This document shows positions 34,861-46,941 of a DNA stretch of 64,000 nt, piece by piece. Numbering within the stretch: the first letter of the stretch is position 1; each line of letters begins with the position of its first letter. The notes under the pieces are model-generated. The model was given only the letters and a program-made list of their open reading frames with translations. It was not told the origin of the DNA and did no database searches. Location of the stretch: positions 62,001 through 126,000 of the forward strand of contig JAPQWV010000300.1 in NCBI GenBank assembly GCA_027422505.1. The letters are read 5' to 3'. The position numbers and the translations under genes were made by a program. The stretch is from Craterostigma plantagineum (lineage: Eukaryota > Streptophyta > Magnoliopsida > Lamiales > Linderniaceae).

Positions 34861-35307
34861 GTAATAGATCAGTTTTATCAGGGTTAAATCTGTCAGTTAG
34901 GTACTCAGTAAATAAAATTCAAGTAGGTACCTAGGTTAAAAATAAGTCTGACAGGGGGCTGAACTGTTTAATTTTTATTGACCACGAGGGTTGTATTGTG
35001 TGAGTCTAGCTAAGGAGGTTGTACGACGTAGGTTGTAAACCGAGGCTTCTAGTGATAACTTCCTTGTAGGGAAGAAGTGGAGACGTAGGAGAATTTGCTA
35101 TGAACTTCCAGAAACAAATTCGGTGTCTTCACAAACACACACACACACACACATATCACAATACACATTCGGTCTTGATTCAAAATCGACCAGTTTACTT
35201 CCGCACAACAGAATATCAAGCACCGATATCAAACCTTAACCGGTTTAGATCTGAAAATTAGGTAAGTGTTTATTTACCCCCCTCTAAACACGTAACTGAC
35301 CCTAACA

Positions 35308-35535
35308 GACGACAATGCGTAGGCTAATTGGCCGAAAGTGAGCAAGAGCTTCTGAGGTATCATGGAAATTTGGAATGATTTAGCGCTGTTGTCAAAATTG
35401 AGTACAAAATGTCGCGTCGTCTCGAATGATATAATCTTGATAGAAATACGTGAAAAACAACCCAAAAATATATAAGGCATTTTACCTAAACATCTTCCTT
35501 TTATCTTTATTCTTTGGTATATGTCATACTCCTCC
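35308..35535. other. flank after the copia LTR
   Basis: About 230 bases with no recognised gene, leading into the duplicated LTR fragment at 35536. Confidence 0.35.
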
Positions 35536-35674
35536 TGATTCGATAGTCACCTCACTAGAGGCGATGGAATCCAAAGCGGCTGTAGTTATGTCTTTTTCTT
35601 TCCGTGACTCATGTATAAAATATAAATAAATTTATTTAGTTATTTTTGGTCTGTATAAGATTTCTTGACTGATA
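35536..35674 (+). repeat. second copy of a 139-bp LTR segment
   Basis: Nearly identical to 30903-31040 (TGATTCGATAGTCACCTCAC through TTTCTTGACTGAT). It ends where an Emigrant-type element inserted at TA (35673-35674). Sequence beyond that element (38898 onward) may be the rest of the same LTR. Confidence 0.8.
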
Positions 35675-35823
35675 CAGTAAAACCTTTATAAATTAATAAC
35701 AATGGGACCATCGAATTTTATTAATTTAGAGGGATATTACTATATCGATAAATTAATGTTATATTAGTTAAAAGAGAGACTATTTAAATTCAACAAATTT
35801 AGAAGTGTGAATTAATAAAAAAT

Positions 35824-36981
35824 TGTTGGATTTTGTTAAGATAAATGGGCTTTGGGCCCAAATGGGTATTAACCCATTAATAAAATCAATTTCGGTATTT
35901 ATTAAATGGAGAAGCCATCGAATGTCGAAACGAGAAATCGTTGAAAGATTACGAATCTATGTTTCACGGGGAATCTAACGAATATTAATAAGCTCAAAAC
36001 CGAATTCAGCTGAATGAGAAATTAATTTTCGAAGTTGGCCCAATAATGAATAAAATGGTTGATAGTGTTTAAGTGTGGATTTTAGTGTCCCACATTGGTT
36101 AGACACAAAGAAAAACTTCACTATAAATATAGAAATCCATGTGGTTTGTTCAAAAGTGCTTGCCATGTAAGTGGGCTTATATGGGCTTAAGTAGGCTTAA
36201 GTGCGCTTAGTGGGCTTGAGAAGCTCAAGTGACTTTTGGCCCAAATAATAACTCGGGTGCGAGTCGGTGCCTCGCACCGACGAGCACCGAGCACCGAGCC
36301 CGAGCCCGTGCCCGTGGCCGAGGCCGAGCCGAGCCGTGCCGTGCCGTGCCGTGCCGTGCCAAAGTGCGCAATGGGCGCTTTGAGGCGCGCCCGGGCCGCC
36401 GCTGGCGGGACATGCCAAACTCCCTGCGTGATAACCGAAATTGCAATTGAACCCCTGCGTGTAAAAGTCTATAAATAGATACCTTATCAATTGGAAAAAT
36501 TCATTCACTTTCAACCCATACGAAATTGCATATATCACTTCCAAACTCCCTAAATTCCCAAAGTCAGAAAAACTCGAGTTTCGAGTACGATTCGTCGTAA
36601 AACTCTAGTCGTTGTGCTGCGATTACGAGTTAAGAAAATGTCGTTGTATCTTGGGGATGATCGCTGATAACCGAAAGCACATAATATCGGGCCAATTTCG
36701 TCTTACGGACAGTGTGTCCAACACACGCCTCGACTACGTCTAAAGTCATGGATAGTCTTCATCAACTCCAGGCCTATTTATTCTTCATGTTGTGTATAAT
36801 AGTTATCACCTATGCCCTCATCATCATCTGGGTACTCGCGAATTGTACCTGCGTTTGAAGACTCTCGGAAGGTTTTTTTTAATTCCTTTCATTCTAGAAG
36901 CGTTCATCTGAGCCGATCGAAGAGTCACAAGAAACCATTTCATTATATTGCCGCCGACTAGATGCAGCCGAAGAAACAACA
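35824..36981 (+). repeat. 5' LTR of the truncated copia element
   Basis: Starts TGTTGGATTTTG and ends AGAAACAACA. It is collinear with the minus-strand copy but has a different segment at about 36745-36950. A TATA-like GTCTATAAATAGATACC is near 36468-36484. A GC-rich microsatellite of GTGCC and GAGCACC units occupies about 36275-36360. Confidence 0.82.
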
Positions 36982-37014
36982 ATCGTAAGACGAAAACTGT
37001 TCGTGATCTGATCG

Positions 37015-38691
37015 ATGGCAACCAACACACCAACGATCCCTGCCAGCAGCCACGCCGAACGTCATGCCAACTTCAACGGGACGGAGTTCAAACGTTGGCA
37101 GCAAAAGATGATGTTCTACCTGACGACGCTCCACCTTGTCCGATTCCTGAAGGAGCTCGCTCCTACGGTGACAGAAGTCGCCCCACCAGCTGAGGGTGAA
37201 AACCCTAACGACGCAGACTATGTTACTCGTGTCGCTCAATCTGAGCAAGAAAAGGTTGCATTAGACGCATGGAATCATAATGATTTCATGTGCCGCAATT
37301 ATATTCTGAACGCCCTAGACGATTCCCTATACAACGTCTATGCAGTGACTACGACTGCAAAAGAGTTGTGGGATTCGTTGGACAAGAAGTATAAGACCGA
37401 CGATGCCGGACTGAAAAAGTTCATCGTCGGCAAATTCCTGGATTACAAGATGACCGACTCTAAGCCGGTGTTGGACCAAGTCCGTGATCTGCAGCTGATT
37501 ATCCATGATATTCATGCCGAAAATATGCAGATCAGTGAAACCTTACAGGTAGCTGCGATTATCGAGAAGCTGCCGCCTCTGTGGAAGGATTTCAAGAATT
37601 ACCTCAAGCACAAACGAAAGGAGATGGGGCTTGAGGACCTGATTGTGCGGCTTCGAATCGAGGAAGATAACCGAAAGAGCGAAGCCAAGAACAAGAGGGG
37701 CATTATGGAGGCAGGAGCCAACTTGGCCGAGCCGGGCTATGGAAACAAGCGTAAAAGGCCAGGTCCGCCACAAAAGAAGCAAGACCCGAATTTCAAAAGA
37801 ATTAAGGGCAATTGTTATAACTGCGATAAACCAGGGCATATGGCCAAGGATTGTCGTAAAAAGAAGAGAGTTAATAAGACTCGGGCGCATCTCACTGAAG
37901 AGAAGCAGCTGACGACAGACATGTCGGAGCTAGACCTGACTGCAGTCGTGTACGAGGCAAACGTCGTGGAAAATCCGAACTACTGGTACATCGACAGCGG
38001 AGCAACGCGCCACATCTGCTCCTACAAAGAAATGTTCTCCACCTACACGCCTATTTCGGGTAGGACGCTCTATATGGGGAACGCGGCGACGTCCAACATC
38101 GTAGGATTGGAACGGGTGGTGCTGAAGATGACCTCAGGCAAGGAAGTGACGCTTGTGGACGTGCTGCATGTCCCAGACATCCGCAAGAATCTGGTGTCCG
38201 GCGCTCTGCTTAGTAACGCTGGATTTAGACAAGTGTTTGAAGCTGGAAAATATGTACTGACCAAGAATGGTCATTTTATTGGCAAAGGTTACCTCGAGAA
38301 GGGCCTTTTCAAGTTATCTGTAATGCCTGTAAAACGCGATATTAGGATCGCTGATATTAATAAAGCAAGTTCTTCTTACTTGGTTGAGTTGTCTAATTTA
38401 TGGCATGGTAGATTAGGACGCGTGAGTTTAAACAAACTGAAAAAGTTAATAAATTTAAACATACTTCCACAAATGGAAATTGATTCACAACACAAGTGTG
38501 AAATCTGCTTAGAAGCAAAAATGGCCAAGGCACCATTTTTCTCTGTCGAAAGAAACAGTTCACCACTAGAATTGATCCATACTGATATATGCGATCTGAA
38601 ATTCGTGCAAACTAGAGGTGGAATGAAATACTTTATTACGTTTATCGACGATTGCACAAAGTACTGTCACATATATCTTTTTAAGTGGTAA
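37015..38691 (+). CDS. copia gag-protease-integrase partial polyprotein (558 aa)
   Basis: One uninterrupted frame from ATG 37015. The order is UBN2-type gag (about residues 10-215), CCHC knuckle [14 protein letters not shown] (about 270-283), protease with [12 protein letters not shown] (about 324), the spacer [18 protein letters not shown]-pre-integrase [14 protein letters not shown], and the integrase zinc-binding start [10 protein letters not shown] with LIHTDICDL. It ends shortly after [16 protein letters not shown], before the integrase core is complete. A one-base slip near 38690 creates the stop, since [12 protein letters not shown] text continues in another frame. Gag and protease could still be made; transposition could not be completed by this copy. 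Confidence 0.85.
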   Translation: MATNTPTIPASSHAERHANFNGTEFKRWQQKMMFYLTTLHLVRFLKELAPTVTEVAPPAEGENPNDADYVTRVAQSEQEKVALDAWNHNDFMCRNYILNALDDSLYNVYAVTTTAKELWDSLDKKYKTDDAGLKKFIVGKFLDYKMTDSKPVLDQVRDLQLIIHDIHAENMQISETLQVAAIIEKLPPLWKDFKNYLKHKRKEMGLEDLIVRLRIEEDNRKSEAKNKRGIMEAGANLAEPGYGNKRKRPGPPQKKQDPNFKRIKGNCYNCDKPGHMAKDCRKKKRVNKTRAHLTEEKQLTTDMSELDLTAVVYEANVVENPNYWYIDSGATRHICSYKEMFSTYTPISGRTLYMGNAATSNIVGLERVVLKMTSGKEVTLVDVLHVPDIRKNLVSGALLSNAGFRQVFEAGKYVLTKNGHFIGKGYLEKGLFKLSVMPVKRDIRIADINKASSSYLVELSNLWHGRLGRVSLNKLKKLINLNILPQMEIDSQHKCEICLEAKMAKAPFFSVERNSSPLELIHTDICDLKFVQTRGGMKYFITFIDDCTKYCHIYLFKW

Positions 38692-38897
38692 AGACGAAGC
38701 TCTTGATACTTTCAAAAGATATAAGAATGAAGTATTAATGGGACCTAATATTTCTAAACAGGTTTTTCGAAAAATTATCATATTATTATCTTATCGAATT
38801 TGATTATTTTTTACAAAGGCCCAAGTCGGGAACGAAAGATTTTATTATTTTAGAGAGTTTATTAATTATAGAGTATTAATTTATAGACGTCTTACTA

Positions 38898-39872
38898 TAT
38901 ATTATATATAATATATAGATTCATAATGAATGAATTAAAAAGATTTTTCACTTTTTGGATCGAGAATGTATTTGTTTGAAACTTCTTCGTCCAACCTATA
39001 AATAGGGATTTCATTGTTTGAAACACGTAAAATTCAGAGTCTAGTCAGTATAAGCCTTCCTCTCAGTCTTCGAGCTCGTCTTTTCATTTGCCAGTTTCCT
39101 TCAAGTTTTTCCGTCGTATCGTGTGAAACAATAATATTGCAAGATCCTTGAAATTCATACACAAAATAATCCCCAAGAAGATAAGTCCGATATAAAAAAC
39201 GCCCTTTTCTTGTTTTTTTTCCATTTCATTTTCATATTTCCTTGACATTTGAACAGTTCTTTTCTTGGATTCGATCATTCGACGCACCACATTTTAAACT
39301 GTTTTTCTACTATTTATATGCCAGAAAAATGAAGGCTTGCCGACATCGACATGTGCTTCGTCAGCGCTTATATTATATCTATTCGTTATATTGTTTTTAT
39401 GTATTTGGGGGGTTGCTTCGTATGGCGAATCCCACGGCGTGCTTGTCTTCATTACCCCGTCGGTCATTGTTTTTAATTGTAATATATTATTATTTTCAAA
39501 GATTACATTTTACTCGCCTCCCTTCTCAAGGCATGTTATCAGTTGAATTAATTCACACATATAAACATATCTGTAGCTAGTCTGATTTAGCACTTCGTAG
39601 GTTGCTTACATTTCAGAAATGCTGCAACATCATTCGCAGATTACCTTCAGACACAGTCTGCTGTAACCACTAGACCTTTCTGATGTCAAAGGTGACGCAG
39701 TGTCACACCTAATCATGGTGGGTATATGAGTATCTTTATTATATGTCTGGAAGTAAAGTGAAGCTCGTCGACATTACAGAAAGCCCTTAGCCTCATGAAG
39801 ATTCCAGGCAGCCCTGAAGAATGCTTGTAATGATACTAAGCCTTCCGTTATTGTTCTAAAATTCAGCGAAAA
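38898..39872 (+). promoter_or_regulatory. upstream region of the ABC transporter, probably part LTR-derived
   Basis: A clear TATA-like CCTATAAATAGGGATTTC is at about 38995-39012, followed by TCAGTCTTCGAGCTCG text of the kind seen in copia LTR leaders. The region follows directly on the duplicated LTR segment once the Emigrant element is removed, so the TATA box may belong to an LTR. It lies about 870 bp upstream of the transporter ATG. Whether it drives the transporter is unknown. No convincing gene is seen at 39242-39580. Confidence 0.4.
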
Positions 39873-42800
39873 ATGGATCAGTTCGTGGGAAGGGACGAGA
39901 TAGAGTCGCTCAGTCGTCTGAGCGTCTCGGGGCTGAGTTCGACGGGGGATATCGATTTCGGTGAAGAGCTTATGTTTCAATGGGCTGAGATCAATAGGCT
40001 GCCTACTAATGATCGGCTCAGATATTCTCTGTTCAATGAGAACATCGACGGCGAAGGAGGAGAGAAAGATAGTAATAAAAGGGTGGTCGATGTCACTAAG
40101 CTCGGGGCGCCCGAAAGTCGTATGCTGATGGAAAAGCTCATCAAACACATCGAGCACGACAACCTCAGGCTTCTGCATAAGATGAGGAAGAGGATGGATA
40201 AGTAAGAAAAGGATTTTTACTTTAGGGTTTGATTTTGGTAGGTAAGAGTGAATTAATTGTTCTTGCGCAGAGTTGGAGTGAAAATGCCCACTATTGAGGT
40301 TAGGTACAGAAATCTGCGGGTAGAAGCTGAGTGCGAGGTTGTCTATGGAAAGCCCTTACCGACTCTTTGGAATTCTCTTAAAAGCACACTGCTCATGGTA
40401 AGATTCTTACATGAGTAGTTTAGTTTTCATGTGCGCCATTGCTGCATGTCTGCGTAAACGCCGTTCCTTGTGTTCGACAGGCGTTGACGCCATTGCTGCA
40501 TGTCTGCGTAAACGCCGTTCCTTGTGTTCGACAGGCGTTGACGAGGTTGCCTGGTTTGTTATCTCCACGAGCCCATGTTGATATAATCAACAACGTTAGT
40601 GGCATCATTAAGCCTGGAAGGTATAACGAAGTGTTTGAATGCTCTCTCAAAAGTCTAAATGAACTGTATCATATTAATTTATAAATTTTATTTTCAACAT
40701 ACCTCTCCGAACGTCTAGGTTGGTTTCATCTTTATCAAGCATTCAACGTGGAAAATTTCTTTTAGTGGGTGGTAGTGAGAAATAGTAATCATGACCTCTT
40801 GGCCTGAATTATGTTGAATGACCACTTAACCTAAAAGCTTACTTGAAAGGAGAGTGTTGCATTTTTTTCCAATGCGAAGCTAAAACCGTACTTAAACCCT
40901 AGTTAGTAAGTCCTTTGTGCAGTTCCTTACATGTGTTATCTGAGATTGGTATCTTTTCTTCATTGCAGGATAACTCTGTTGCTTGGTCCTCCAGGTTGCG
41001 GAAAGACTACGCTGTTAAAGGCTTTATCAGGAAATTTAGACAAATCGCTAAAGGTTTGTCTTACGGAGGATACTAAGCTTGACGGTTTGAAAAATTCGTT
41101 CTTACGAGTACGGTGTAATAAATAGGATACTGGGGATATCTCGTTCAACGGGTATAAGCTCGACGAGTTCATTCCACAAAAGACTTCGGCTTACATTAGC
41201 CAAGATGATCTGCACATCCCCGTAATGAGCGTCAGGGAAACGATCGATTTTTCTGCTCGGTGTCAAGGCATTGGCAGCCGAGAGGGTCTCATGTTTTTTC
41301 GTTTTTTAATTTGTTAGTAGTTCTTTGACGAAAAACGTTGTTAGAAAAAATGTACATCTTTGTCAGAAATCATGACTGAGCTCACTAGAAGAGAAAAAGA
41401 AGCGGATATCGTGCCTGATCCTGATATCGATACTTATATGAAGGTGAGGAAAATAACAAATATTACTTGCTTGGGCTTCTGCTTTCGTTCCCATCGATAC
41501 GTACTGTGCAGGCCGTTGCTGTCGAAGGACAAAAGAGGAATATTCAGACAGAGTACATACTGAAGGTAGATTTGTTGTTGCTCGGATATGATCGTTAACT
41601 TGGTTCCAAGACACGCTACGCAATAAATACCATGTTTCAGATTCTTGGACTCGACGTTTGCGCGGACACCGTCTACGGAGATGCGATGAGGAGAGGTATC
41701 TCGGGAGGCCAAAAGAAGAGACTAACAACAGGTACTAATCTTAAACTCTTTCATTTTATAATCCGAAGAAGCTTGTAAGAATACGAGAAAAAACGACAGG
41801 GGAAATGATCGTGGGACCCACCAAAGCGTTGTTCATGGACGAAATATCGAACGGCCTAGACAGCTCAACGACGTATCAAATCATATGCTGCCTCCAGCAG
41901 CTGGCGCACATCACGGATGCCACGATATTTGTCTCGCTTCTGCAGCCGTCCCCGGAAACATTTGATCTCTTCGACGATGTAGTGCTTATGGGAGAGGGTA
42001 AGATCATCTTCCACGGCCCTCGAAATGAGGTCTTGGATTTTTTCAACGATTGCGGATTTAAGTGTCCCGAGAGGAAAGGGGTAGCAGATTTTCTTCAAGA
42101 GGTAACTGAAAAACGCAAAATTTTTATTTAGTTGTTTAACACGGTATACCTTGGCTTGTGGGCCAAGTAAACCCACTAGCTGGCGCAACAACCTGCAAGG
42201 CCAACGAGGTAAGCTACACTGTGACAGATCCATCTGTGACATACTCACTCAAATAGCCATGAAATGGAACCTGAGAGGCTCAATATTACCGTTAGGTCAA
42301 GCATGATTGGTTGATACTCTTTATAATCGATTCATTCGCAGGTAATTTCTCGGAAAGACCAAGAACAGTACTGGGCCAATCGGGAACGGCCATATCGCTA
42401 CGTATCGGTAGACGCATTTTCTCGCAAATACAGAGAATCCGATCATGGGAAGAAGCTGGACGATGAGCTAGTTTCTCCATTCGTTAAGTACGAAAGCCAT
42501 AAAAATGCTATCAGCTTCAAAGTATATTCACTTCCAAAGTGGACACTCTTCAAAGCCTGCATGTCGAGAGAGCTTCTCCTGATGAAGCGAAACTCCTTCG
42601 TCTACATATTCAAGTTAGTTCAGGTAGGCGAAACCCAACCATCGAATTACATCCATTTTCGTCGCTTTCATGGCCTCTTTTTTCCTACAACGAGAGACTA
42701 AAATAATTGCATTCTTCCTCAGCTTCTCTTCATCGCATTCGTGACCATGACGGTGTTTCTTAGGACCCAAATGGGAGTCGATAGTGTACATGCAAATGGT

Positions 42801-45800
42801 TACTTGGGAGCTCTCTTTTTTTCTCTCAACATTCTACTCATCGATGGTATGCCCGAGCTCTCCATGACAGTGGAGAGGCTTCCAATGTTCGAGAAACAAA
42901 GGGATTTGTGCTTCTATCCCGCATGGGCTTATGCTATACCATATACGATCCTCAAAATTCCTCTTTCGATACTCGAAGCCGTGATGTGGACTTGTCTAAC
43001 GTACTATGTTATTGGTTATAGTCCTGAGCCAGATAGGTTTTTCAGGAATTTGATCGTAGTAATCTTCGTCCACTTGTCTGTCGTATCAATGTTTCGTTTC
43101 TTGGCATCTATTTTCCGCAGCGTTGTCGCCTCGACGTCAGCTGGGAGTTTGGCAATATTGTTCGTGATACTATTCGGCGGATTTATGATCCCTAGGCGTA
43201 AGTTGCCATTTATCATCGTCCATTTGTTTTTTTTTTTCCAGTCATAAAATTTCATAATACGCCTTGTTATTACAGCATCCATGCCTGTCTGGTTGAAATG
43301 GGCCTTCTGGCTTTCGCCAATGTCTTACGGCGAGATAGGGCTTTCGGCCGTTGAATTCCTCGCTCCGCGATGGCAAAAGGTGGCGTATGGTCTACTTGTA
43401 AAGTCGGTTAAATTTTGCGCATGGTTTAGATATTTTTCAAGAGATAACTATCTAGACTCTCTCTAATCGTTCTTTCGGTTAAATCTCGTGCGAAGAAACT
43501 ATCGGAAAAAACGACGATAGGGAATCAAACTCTCGAAGACCGGGGCTTGAACATTGGAGGAAACATGTTCTGGATATCGGTATTGGCCCTATGCGGCTAC
43601 ACGGTGTTCTTCGATGTCGGGTTCACGTTGTCGTTAACTTTCTTGAAGTGTAAGAACTTATCGTCAAAACATCGTTTTACTATAACATACATTGCCGTTG
43701 CAAGTATACTTGGATCCTAACTTTGTTGTCTCCATTGTCAAATGCTTGGAAGCTTCGGGTTCTCGCGCTATCATTTCAAGTGATCAACTCTCGAAGCTAC
43801 GGAAAAGCGAAGAAGACAATCATGTCAATGGAGAACTGATAATTTCTGCTGCCAAAAGTGAGAAGATGACACCGAAAGGTTAGATAGTCAGGCTTTATTG
43901 TCCGGTTCAAACCTTTTTTGTACCGTGAGGTAGGATGACAGCTTCAGGACAAACAATTTACATGATTACAATTAGGGACAAAGTTAAATCAGTTTAAGGA
44001 CAATGCTTCGAAAACCTAATCGTTAAATTGCAACCCCTTAAATTGGACGTCCTGAAACTGCACAGGTAGATTTGATATTACATAGATTTTATTTCCAAAT
44101 TATTTTGTCATGTGTACATGTTGAAATTCCGGCCAAAAATTAGGACTCCGATGCATTGTGTCCTTAAATTGCAAGCTCACAACTTGAGTGTAATGAGAGT
44201 GTCATCCCCTAACTTAGTGGACGAAAGAAAGTAGTTAACCTTATTGTTCTTACATGACATACCTTCTATCACATACATCTGAGAGCCGTGTTGCAGAAGG
44301 AATTGTTTTGCCTTTTAAGCCTCTCAGCATGGAGTTCGAAAATCTACAATACTATGTCGAGACACCACCGGTAAGCAAAAAGTAAATCGATATGCACGTA
44401 CTACTACATGCTTGCAGCGAATGTCCGAGTTCTTCTTTTACTTCCAGGCGATGAAGGAGCACGGTTTTACTGAGGATCGACTCAAGCTACTCTCGGACAT
44501 AACTGGGTCGTTCAGGCCTGGCGTTCTTACAGCCCTTATGGGCGTTAGTGGTGCTGGAAAAACCACCATCCTCGACGTGCTCTCCGGTCGAAAAACTAGT
44601 GGTGTCATCGAAGGCGAAATAAAAGTCGGAGGATTCCCGAAAGTCCAAAACACCTTCTCGAGAATTTTCGGCTACTGTGAACAGACCAACATACATTCTC
44701 CGCAGATCACCGTCGAGGAATCTGTCATTTTCTCTGCATGGCTTCGCCTTCATCCCGACATTCAACTGAAAACAAAATACGTACATACGCTTCTCGTTCT
44801 TATGGAGTTTTCTCTGTCGTATTAATCCATTTGACGTGAAACGACTTTTTTTAATTCTTGATTAAGGAATTCGTCAAAGAAGTCCTCGAAATGATTGAGC
44901 TCGACAGGATAAAAGATTCATTGGTGGGGCTGCCCGGCGTTAGCGGTCTATCCAACGAGCAAAGGAAGAGGCTGACCATAGCCGTGGAGCTTGTTGCTAA
45001 TCCTTCGATCATATTCATGGATGAGCCAACCACGGGCTTAGATGCCCGGGCTGCAGCGATCGTTATGAGGGCTGTTAAGAACGTGGCTAATACTGGCCGA
45101 ACTATCGTTTGCACGATTCACCAACCGAGCATCGACATTTTCGAAGCATTCGAAGAGGTAAAAACTTTTTACTCTAATACAGACCGAGAAAAAATCGTAA
45201 AGTGATTTTGTTTCGCCATGACAAACAATTACGTCCTCTTCGTATGCACACAGTTACTGCTCTTGAAAGCCGGGGGACGAATGATCTACTGCGGCCCATT
45301 AGGTCAGCACTCCTCTAAATTGATCGAATACTTTGAGGTAATTACGCTACGTTGGTGCGATTTTATTTTTTTTTTTATCGAAATGTTTTCTAATATAGAT
45401 TTGATGATATCGATTCATTAAAGGGAATCTCTGGTGTACCGAAGATTAGAGAAAACAGCAATCCCGCCATGTGGATGTTGGATGTCACTTCGACCTCTTC
45501 AGAAGCTGAGCTTGGCATAGACTTTGCTCAGGTGTACGCGGCATCGCCTTTGAACGAGTAAATTTCACGTCCCATGCATGAAAAAGAAATCGTTCATCGC
45601 CATAGACTTTGCGAGATAATCTGCACTTTCTTCGTAATAGATATAACAAAGAGCTGGTAAGGAAGCTTAGTAAACCGCCCGAGGGCTCGAGCGACTTGCA
45701 GTTCTCCACACGCTACTCGCAAAACGGCTGGGAACAGTTCAAAACCTGCCTTTGGAAGCAGCACTGGTCGTACTGGCGAAGCCCTTCGTACAATCTCATG

Positions 45801-46898
45801 CGAAGCATTCACATGCTATTCGCGGCTTTACTCTTCGGATTGCTCTATTGGGATCAAGGAAGAAAAATGTAATCCTTTTTCTTTTTTGTCCTAATCTATG
45901 GATGTTGAGATATTATATATACGTCGTTTTGACCCTCTTTTTTTTTTTTTTTTTTTTTTTTGCTTTTTCGTTCGATCGACAGACACAATCAGCAGAGCTT
46001 GTTCACTCTATTAGGCTCCATGTACTCCTCGACGTTGTTTTGCGGGATAAATAATTCTTCATCGATTCTTCCGTACGTTAGCACAGAGAGGACCGTTCTT
46101 TATAGAGAAAGATTCGCCGGGATGTACGCTTCGTGGGCTTATGCAGCTGCTCAGGTTCTTACAAAGAACATCAATTCATTGACGTTATGCATGCGTAAGA
46201 TTTTCTGATATGCTATTTTTTTTTTGCAGGTTGTTATCGAAATTCCGTATCTCTTTGCCCAAACGATTACGTATACGGTCATTACGTATCCAATGATAGG
46301 GTACTATTGGTCGGCGTATAAGATTTTTTGGTACGCTTACGCCATGTTTTGTACTCTTCTTTACTTCACTTACCTCGGAATGTTTATGGTTTCCATTACG
46401 CCGAGCTTCCCCGTTGCCGCAATCTCCCAATCGGCTTTCTACACGATGTTCAATCTCTTCGCCGGATTCCTCATTCCTCGTCCGGTGAGTGATTAAATTT
46501 CTCAATTCTCTTATTCTATGTCTGCGAGGGAGTGAGGAGTAAATTTAATTTTAGTAAATTTTGTGAAATTCGATTTTCGTCCTTTAGCTTGTCCATGTTC
46601 ATAGCTAATCCAGCGTTTTAACACCATTTATCATAAATAGTCATTCTGTAAAATTTCCGGCCATTTCTTGATAGCTTCGGAAAACATGGTTGCTTCGACA
46701 ATGAAAGTTAATTAAATTTGTACAGCGTGAAGGAACTATCTATGATCAATGGCCGAGAAATTACAAAAAATGGCTACTGATGATAAACGATGTGAATATA
46801 CTGGACTACTTTTGGAGAAGAGTCAAATTAGAGGATACAAAACGAATTTCGTAAATGATATCATACTCAAATTTCAGCTACCATTAACATACTAGACT

Positions 46899-46941
<43 letters not shown>

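Larger units (their letters stand above)
31088..34977. mobile_element. Mutator-like element (MULE) with about 90-bp TIRs and internal minisatellites
   Basis: The ends are imperfect inverted repeats. The left reads GAAAATTAAAAAGCC, then TTGTCAGACATC and AGCTAGGTACCCATTTGAAT. The right, on the other strand, reads AAAAATTAAACAG, CTGTCAGACTTA and ACCTAGGTACCTACTTGAAT. The interior has a decayed CCHC segment of the kind found at the C-terminus of MULE transposases, a 23-bp minisatellite and a roughly 113-bp tandem array. I could not find a clean 9-bp target-site duplication. Long TIRs and the CCHC piece point to MULE; the transposase core is absent. Confidence 0.65.
30500..35307 (+). repeat. copia 3' LTR interrupted by a MULE
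   Basis: A purine-rich AAGTGGGAGGC directly before 30500 is the polypurine tract. The LTR starts TGTTATGGAGTG and ends GACCCTAACA at 35307, giving matching TGTTA/TAACA termini. The MULE at 31088-34977 lies inside, leaving about 590 + 330 bp of LTR. Part of it (30903-31040) is repeated at 35536-35674. A (CA)n run is at about 35133-35152 near the right end. Confidence 0.65.
35824..38733 (+). mobile_element. truncated copia element: LTR plus gag to integrase
   Basis: Same family as 4659-11855 but on the plus strand: LTR 35824-36981, leader, then an open gag-protease-integrase frame to 38691, after which similarity stops near 38733. RT, RNase H and the 3' LTR are absent. The 3' boundary abuts Emigrant-type sequence directly, so the element was truncated at or after insertion. 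Confidence 0.85.
35675..38897. mobile_element. Emigrant/pogo-type element split by a copia fragment
   Basis: The left end is CAGTAAAACCTTTATAAATT. On the other strand the right end reads AGTAAGACGTCTATAAATTA. Flanking TA dinucleotides (35673-35674 and 38898-38899) fit a Tc1/mariner-pogo target site. These ends match my recollection of the Arabidopsis Emigrant family. The copia fragment 35824-38733 lies inside; without it the element would be about 310 bp and non-coding. Confidence 0.72.

Noticed and set aside
36197..36544. Overlapping open frames on both strands in a GC-rich stretch
   Set aside because: They lie inside a copia LTR microsatellite; GC-rich repeats lack stops by composition.
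39242..39580. 112-residue plus-strand frame upstream of the ABC transporter
   Set aside because: No homology, AT-rich, and it fits upstream non-coding or LTR-derived sequence.
44412..44447. Alternative acceptor after 44417 for exon 16 of the ABC transporter
   Set aside because: It would insert [13 protein letters not shown] residues not expected at this conserved position; the acceptor after 44447 fits the family better.
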